NCBI RefSeq assembly: GCF_001247745.1
Contig: NZ_LAIR01000002.1
Location: 1,178,001 to 1,242,000 of the forward strand
Source: Luteipulveratus halotolerans
GTDB lineage: Bacteria > Actinomycetota > Actinomycetes > Actinomycetales > Dermatophilaceae
Direction of reading: 5' to 3'
Length of the DNA: 64,000 bases
Shown: piece after piece, positions 60,101 through 64,000 of the stretch
Layout of the letters: the number at the start of each line of letters is the position of its first letter
Numbering within the stretch: the first letter of the stretch is position 1
Translations under genes and position numbers: made by a program
Notes under the pieces: model-generated
What the model saw: only the letters and a program-made list of their open reading frames with translations
Told to the model about the DNA's origin: nothing
Database searches by the model: none

Positions 60101-61036
60101 GACCTCAGCGTGCTGCAGGAGCAGCTGGCTGGCACGGTGCGTACGACGATGGCGAAGGCCGCTGCATCGGTCGAACGAGAAGGCTTGCGGCAGTGGGCCT
60201 TCGGCGACCTGCCGGAAACGTTCGAGCGCAAGCAGGGACGGCAGACGATCCAGGGTTTTCCTGCCGTCGTCGACCACGGTGACTCCGTCGCGGTCGAGGT
60301 GCTGCCGAGCCGTTCGGCCAGCGAGTCGGCCACGCGGCTCGGCGTACGACGACTGATCCTGCTCAACACCGAGGTGCCCTGGAAGCGCATCCTCGGGCTG
60401 CTCACCAACACCCAGCGGCTCGCGCTCGGCAGCAACCCGCACGGCGACATGCAGGAGCTCCTGGACGACGCGCTGGCCTGCGCCGTCGACGCCGTGGTGG
60501 CCGACGAGCCCGGGGGAGACGTACGCACCCCGGACGCGTTCGACGCAGCGCTGCGGTCGGTACGCCAGCAGGTCGTGCCCAAGGTCATCGAGGTCGTCGA
60601 CCTGCTCGTGCCCGTGCTCGACCACTACCGGCAGGTCGACCTCGCACTCGGGCGGATGACCCAGCCGTCGGTGGCGGCCCTGCGCGACGACGTACGCGCC
60701 CAGCTGGACGCCCTCGTACCTGCCGGTTTCGTCGCGCTCACCGGGTTCGGTCGGCTGCGGCACCTGGACCGTTATCTGCGCGGGCTCTTGGAGCGGCTGG
60801 AGAAGGCTCCGGCCGACATGGCCCGTGACCGGCAGCGGGCCGAGGTGGTCGCGCGGGTCGAGGAGGAGCGGCAGGCGCTGCTGCGCGAGCTGCCGGCCGA
60901 GCGTCGTACTGCGCCGGAGGTCACCGAGCTGCGCTGGATGGTCGAGGAGCTGCGGGTGAGCCTGTTCGCCCAACGGCTCGGCACGGCTTACCCGATCTCG
61001 GAGAAGCGGGTCTACAAGGCGATGGATGCGCTGTGA
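57134..61036 (+). CDS. hrpA: ATP-dependent RNA helicase HrpA
   Basis: A 1300-residue DEAH helicase of full HrpA length. After a basic 55-residue tail, Walker A GETGSGKT is at 91-98 and DEAH at 188-191; TSATID, RYVVDTGTARISRY and QRSGRCGRVAEG mark the other motifs. The HA2 and OB-type domains follow, and the long C-terminal DUF3418 region ends in KRVYKAMD. HrpA helps rescue stalled or collided ribosomes and processes mRNA. It begins 16 bases after the lipoprotein gene. Confidence 0.95.
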   Translation: MNDQPSSRRDSRDRRRRDDAPSGRRRPRSWGRRGPSDSRRPRETDEQRIAREERRRGLVPEISYPQALPVSAAREEIAAAIRDHQVVVVAGETGSGKTTQLPKICLELGRGVAGTIGHTQPRRIAARSVAERIAEELDVELGEQVGYQVRFTDHANQDTLVKVMTDGILLSEMQRDRDLRRYDTIIIDEAHERSLNIDFILGYLKQLLPRRPDLKVIITSATIDPEKFAEHFAAQGIPAPIIEVSGRTYPVEVRYRPLVRTDGDVEVDVDQVTGIVEAVEQLWTETPADGRSQDVLVFCSGEREIRDAAEALRGLDLPQTEILPLYARLSAAEQHRVFSRHSGRRVVLATNVAETSLTVPGIRYVVDTGTARISRYSQRTKVQRLPIEPVSQASAAQRSGRCGRVAEGICIRLYSEDDFNARPEFTDPEILRTSLASVILQMTSLGLGDVARFPFVDPPDARQVTDGVRLLEELHALDPDAVDPRKRLTSYGRTLAALPVDPRMGRMLVAAAENGSLREVLVIVAGLSIQDVRERPADAQAQADQQHARFKDEHSDFMSYLALWRYLKEQQQELSGSAFRRMCKREYLHYLRIREWQDLHTQLKQACKQQRLTTSDNDASPDAIHQALLTGLLSHVGLRDRDRRDYLGARNARFSIQPGSTLFRRQPDWVMSAELVETTRLWARVNARTDPAWVERAAAHLVKRSYAEPHWERKQGSAVALERVTLYGVPLVAGRKVPYGRVDPHESRELFIRHALVEGDWDTHHTFFQQNRALLDRLADLEARARRRDLLVDDETLVQFYDERIPESVVSATHFDAWWKKASRETPSLLTYSEDLLVSDEAAAIDESQYPKSWRQGGLRLRLTYQFEPGEDADGVTVHIPVEQLNQVEDDGFDWLVPGMREELAVALIKSLPKATRRNFVPAPDHARAALAQADPANGSITDELADALTRRTGVRLPVDEWDWTRVPDHLRMTFRVEDRRRRPLGEGKDLSVLQEQLAGTVRTTMAKAAASVEREGLRQWAFGDLPETFERKQGRQTIQGFPAVVDHGDSVAVEVLPSRSASESATRLGVRRLILLNTEVPWKRILGLLTNTQRLALGSNPHGDMQELLDDALACAVDAVVADEPGGDVRTPDAFDAALRSVRQQVVPKVIEVVDLLVPVLDHYRQVDLALGRMTQPSVAALRDDVRAQLDALVPAGFVALTGFGRLRHLDRYLRGLLERLEKAPADMARDRQRAEVVARVEEERQALLRELPAERRTAPEVTELRWMVEELRVSLFAQRLGTAYPISEKRVYKAMDAL

Positions 61037-61050
61037 CTAGGCTCGCCCGC

Positions 61051-61479
61051 ATGGCGACCCTGTTCAGCAAGATCATCGACGGCGAGATCCCCGGGCACTT
61101 CGTCTGGAAGGACGACGTGTGTGTCGCCTTCCTGGTGATCGACCCGTTCACCGACGGCCACACCATCGTGGTGCCGCGCGCCGAGGTCGACCAGTGGACC
61201 GACGCCGAGGACGACGTCCTGGCCCACCTCACTCGCGTGGCCAAGCAGATCGGCCTGGCCCAGAAGAGCGCCTTCAGCGCCGAGCGCGCCGGCCTGATGG
61301 TGATGGGGTACGAGGTGCCGCACCTGCACGTGCACGTCTGGCCCACCACCAGCATCGCCGACTTCGACCTGTTCAAGATCGTGACCCACGGTGAGGACCA
61401 GCAGGTGCTGGCCGCCAACGCCGACCGGCTGCGTACGGCGCTGCGTGACCTCGGTCACGACGACGTCGTCGCGGGCTGA
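61051..61479 (+). CDS. HIT family nucleotide-binding hydrolase
   Basis: A 142-residue histidine-triad protein. The triad HLHVHV is at 91-96, and the N-terminus has ATLFSKIIDGEIPGHFVWKDD (split ATLFSKIIDGEI, PGHFVWKDD). HIT proteins hydrolyse nucleotide phosphoramidates such as aminoacyl-AMP. The ATG at 61051 is 8 bases after TAGGCT (61038-61043) that overlaps the hrpA stop region, so it has its own leaderless promoter. The in-frame GTG at 61033 is less likely. Confidence 0.9.
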   Translation: MATLFSKIIDGEIPGHFVWKDDVCVAFLVIDPFTDGHTIVVPRAEVDQWTDAEDDVLAHLTRVAKQIGLAQKSAFSAERAGLMVMGYEVPHLHVHVWPTTSIADFDLFKIVTHGEDQQVLAANADRLRTALRDLGHDDVVAG

Positions 61480-61579
61480 GCCGCGCCGCGGCTGGTCCGG
61501 ACGTCGGGAATCGCTCCGCAGCCTCGGGCGTTGGTGAGGGGGAGACCGAAGTCCGTCAGACCAGGCACAGGAGAGACCA

Positions 61580-62527
61580 GTGCAAGACCCGTCGCAGCTC
61601 TTTCAGCTGGAGACCGACACGCCGCAGGAGGACCTGCGAGCCTCCACGATGATCGTGTCGTTCGGTGGGCTCATCGATGCCGGTCAGGCTCAGAAGCTCC
61701 TCACCGACCACATCCTCGAGACCCTCGACAGCCAGGTCGTCGCCTCGTTCGACATCGACCAGCTGCTCGACTACCGCGGCCGTCGGCCCGTCATGACGTT
61801 CGACCGCGACCACATCGCCGCGTACGACGACCCGACGCTGCTGCTGCACCGCGTGGTCGACGAGGAGGGCACGCCGTTCTACGTGCTCTACGGCCCCGAG
61901 CCCGACTACCAGTGGGAGCGGGTCATCGAGGCCGTCCGCCAGCTGATCCGGATGCTCGGCGTGCGCCTGGTCATCAGCGCGCACGGCATCCCGATGGGTG
62001 TCCCGCACACCCGCCCGGTCGGCATGACCCGTTATGCCACTGACCGCAGCCTGATCCCCGAGAACGACCCGGTGTTCGGCGCCGTGCAGATCCCGGCAAG
62101 CCTGGAGCAGCTGCTGCACCTGCGCCTCGGCGAGTCCGGCACCGACGCGGTCGGCTTCGCGCTGCACGTGCCGCACTACCTCGCGCAGGTCGAGTTCGGT
62201 GACGCCGCGGTGGCAGCGCTGGAGGCGATCCACGCCCAGACCGGTCTGGCCATCCCGGTCGCTGACCTGGCGGCTGCCGCCGGCCTCAACCGGGCCGACA
62301 TCCAGCGCCAGATCGCCGACAACGACGAGGTCACCCAGGTGGTCTCGGGTCTGGAGCAGCAGTACGACGCCTTCCACGAGGGCCGCCAGCGCAAGAGCCT
62401 GCTCGCGACCGAGATGGCCGAGCTGCCGTCCGCCGACGAGATCGGCGAGCAGCTCGAGGCGTTCCTGCGCGAGGAGACCGCCGACGACGAGACCGACGAG
62501 GACGCCGGCCCCGACTTCCTTCGGTAG
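61580..62527 (+). CDS. PAC2 family protein
   Basis: A 315-residue protein of the PAC2 (proteasome assembly chaperone 2-like) group common in actinobacteria. It has STMIVSFGGLIDAG at the start, a VYVLYGPEPDYQWERV-type strand-helix and later LVISAHGIPMGVPHTRPV, then SLLATEMAELPSADEIG near an acidic tail. Bacterial members have no settled role; a link to the actinobacterial proteasome is suspected, but no proteasome gene is in the window. GTG 61580 has AGGAGA in front. A Nudix gene follows. Confidence 0.83.
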   Translation: MQDPSQLFQLETDTPQEDLRASTMIVSFGGLIDAGQAQKLLTDHILETLDSQVVASFDIDQLLDYRGRRPVMTFDRDHIAAYDDPTLLLHRVVDEEGTPFYVLYGPEPDYQWERVIEAVRQLIRMLGVRLVISAHGIPMGVPHTRPVGMTRYATDRSLIPENDPVFGAVQIPASLEQLLHLRLGESGTDAVGFALHVPHYLAQVEFGDAAVAALEAIHAQTGLAIPVADLAAAAGLNRADIQRQIADNDEVTQVVSGLEQQYDAFHEGRQRKSLLATEMAELPSADEIGEQLEAFLREETADDETDEDAGPDFLR

Positions 62528-62563
62528 CAGGCCTGTTCGCGGCCAGGGGCTAACCTCCCCGTC

Positions 62564-63004
62564 GTGGACTATCGCGACTACGACACCCGGCTCGCGGCGT
62601 ACGCGCTGATCATCGATGAGCGCGACCGCGTGCTGCTCTCCCTGTGGAACGGCGGACAGACCCCGCAGTGGACGATGCCCGGCGGGGGAGTCGAGTTCCA
62701 GGAGACGGTCGAGGAGGCAGCCGTGCGCGAGCTGCGCGAGGAGAGCGGCTACGACGTCGAGCTCGGGCCGCTGCTCGGTGTCGACACCGTGGTGATCGGG
62801 GCCGACGAGCGGCTCCGAGGGGAGAACCGGCCGCTCAAGGGCATCCGTGTCGTGTTCGCCGCGACGGTCGTCGGTGGCGAGCTCACGGCGGAGGTCGGCG
62901 GGAGCACCGACGAGGCCCGCTGGATCCCGCTCGACGAGGTCGGCTCGCTGCCCAGGGTCGGGCTGGTCGACGCGAGCCTGCAGATGCTGCGGAAGCAGCC
63001 CTGA
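62564..63004 (+). CDS. Nudix hydrolase
   Basis: A 146-residue Nudix protein. The Nudix box starts GGGVEFQETVEEAAVRELRE and continues ESGYD (residues 40-64), fitting G-x5-E-x7-REUxEExGU. It cleaves a nucleoside diphosphate linked to some group; the substrate is unknown. GTG 62564 is 8 bases after TAACCT (62551-62556), again leaderless. It is convergent with the polymerase gene, 6 bases apart. Confidence 0.92.
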   Translation: MDYRDYDTRLAAYALIIDERDRVLLSLWNGGQTPQWTMPGGGVEFQETVEEAAVRELREESGYDVELGPLLGVDTVVIGADERLRGENRPLKGIRVVFAATVVGGELTAEVGGSTDEARWIPLDEVGSLPRVGLVDASLQMLRKQP

Positions 63005-63010
63005 GGGCGC

Positions 63011-64000
63011 TCAGTCCTTCGCCTCCGACCAGCGCTGAACCACGCTGACGTCCGCGACGAACCGCACGGGCGCACCGCCCGACCAGTGGTGGGTCGCTGA
63101 CGCGAGGGTCCGGTGCACGGCCGCGACGGCCTCGTCGGCGTACTGCTCGGGCACGTGGAGCACGAGCTCGTCGTGCAGGCACAGCACGATCTCGCCGCCC
63201 AGTCCGCTGATCGCGGCGCGGACCGTGAGCGCCCAGGCCTTGAAGAGCTCGGCCGCGGCGCCCTGGATCACCGCATTGCGGGTGAAGCGCCCGACCGCCC
63301 TCCGACGTCCGGCGTCGCCGCCTTCGCTCACCGGGATCAGCCGTCCGCCCCACGTCATCACCGCCTCGCCGCGCTCGCCCTGGTCCGCTGCGCGCTGGAG
63401 GAACGCCATGGCGGTGGGGTACGCCGCGTGCAGACCCTTCAACGCCTCGCCGGCCGCTCCGGAGGTCTGGCCGTACATCGCTGCCAGCACCGCGATCTTG
63501 GCCACGGGGCGTTCGATGCGCAGCCGAGCGGCGACGTCGGCGTACAGGTCGTCGGCGACCGTCGCCGCAGCGAAGGCCCGGTCGCCCGAAACCGTTGCCA
63601 GCACTCGGGGTTCGACCTGCCCGAGGTCAGCACGGACCAGGACGTGGCCGTCGTGGGCGGCGACGCCGGGCCGCAGGGGAGCGGGGAGGCTGTGCAGGCC
63701 AGCGCCCGCGGTCATCCGACCTGCGCCGCCGTCGCAGACGGTCCACTCGCCGCGCAGCCGGTCGTCGGGGCCGACGAACCGGTCCAGCCAGGACCAGCCG
63801 TAGGTCGTCGCGATGCGTTCAGACTTGCGCCAGGTGAGCAGCGCCTCGACCACCGGGTGCATGGCGCGGTAGGGCTCCAGCCGCCAGGACCGCGTGTCAT
63901 CCACGCGGACACCGATGGCGTGCAGCAGCTGGAGCACCTGGGCCGGGTTGCGCAGATCGGTGCGCTCTCGACCGGGGACGTGACGCAGCACGTGCTCGTC
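63011..64000 (-). CDS. Family A DNA polymerase (polymerase domain), partial
   Basis: The C-terminal 329 residues of a Pol I-like enzyme, cut by the right edge of the window. Motif A is ADLGQVEPRVLA in place of the usual DYSQIELR; motif B is present as RIERPVAKIAVLAAMYG; motif C is CLHDELVL with the two catalytic carboxylates. The N-terminal part lies outside, so I cannot say whether it has the 3'-5' exonuclease domain that the actinobacterial bifunctional form of this group carries. It is not the main PolA, judging by its motif A. Role in repair is inferred. Confidence 0.85.
   Translation of the reverse strand, partial: DEHVLRHVPGRERTDLRNPAQVLQLLHAIGVRVDDTRSWRLEPYRAMHPVVEALLTWRKSERIATTYGWSWLDRFVGPDDRLRGEWTVCDGGAGRMTAGAGLHSLPAPLRPGVAAHDGHVLVRADLGQVEPRVLATVSGDRAFAAATVADDLYADVAARLRIERPVAKIAVLAAMYGQTSGAAGEALKGLHAAYPTAMAFLQRAADQGERGEAVMTWGGRLIPVSEGGDAGRRRAVGRFTRNAVIQGAAAELFKAWALTVRAAISGLGGEIVLCLHDELVLHVPEQYADEAVAAVHRTLASATHHWSGGAPVRFVADVSVVQRWSEAKD

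Noticed and set aside
58328..60973. Open frame of 881 codons antisense to hrpA
   Set aside because: Shadow frame; hrpA is complete on the other strand.

Overview
The window is a GC-rich actinobacterial chromosome segment, most likely from the order Micrococcales (a Dermacoccaceae- or Intrasporangiaceae-like organism; the family is a guess). The evidence is codon use with G/C at nearly every third position, many GTG starts, a class II B12-dependent ribonucleotide reductase next to nrdR and lexA, an actinobacterial lexA/LysM divergent pair, a SAM-IV-type riboswitch, a HrpA helicase and many leaderless promoters (a TAnnnT box ending 7-8 bases before the start codon). No tRNA, rRNA, CRISPR array, transposase or integrase was seen, and no gene-free stretch exceeds 300 bases.

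Layout. 0.1-5.5 kb: a secreted peptidoglycan-binding protein, a DinG-type helicase, a MazG-like hydrolase, holA, a P-loop kinase and rpsT. 5.5-13 kb: leuS behind what looks like a leaderless leucine leader peptide and attenuator, then degV, comEA and comEC. 13-17 kb: an AEC permease with its LysR regulator, a Zn-type sirtuin followed by a membrane-anchored HEPN-like protein, and lexA. 17.5-22.5 kb: a LysM protein under three LexA-box candidates, a methyltransferase, and nrdR-nrdJ behind two NrdR-box candidates. 22.6-28.4 kb: small secreted proteins, a reductase/CPBP protease pair, a Tat-exported PhoD phosphatase and an HD-domain pair.

28.4-34.2 kb is accessory in character. A two-TM, HEPN-like, zinc-ribbon protein has visibly lower GC than its surroundings. 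It is followed by an HTH-TM-Ig receptor-like protein and a TM0106-type nuclease-helicase. 34.2-39.6 kb is a five-gene catabolic operon (acyl-CoA dehydrogenase, SDR, phosphotransferase, histidine phosphatase, quinone oxidoreductase) facing a TetR gene across a shared palindromic operator. serA, a secreted protein and a BM3-like cytochrome P450 follow.

43.5-49 kb holds the most system-like locus: a McrB-type AAA+ protein with an actinobacterial ScoMcrA-like head domain, followed 9 bases later by a McrC homologue whose catalytic lysine appears to be replaced by valine. 49-64 kb contains tandem paralogous lipoproteins, a DUF445 protein, riboswitch-controlled metY, a RIO kinase with an overlapping small ORF, hrpA, a HIT protein, a PAC2 protein, a Nudix hydrolase and the C-terminal part of a family A DNA polymerase that runs off the right edge.
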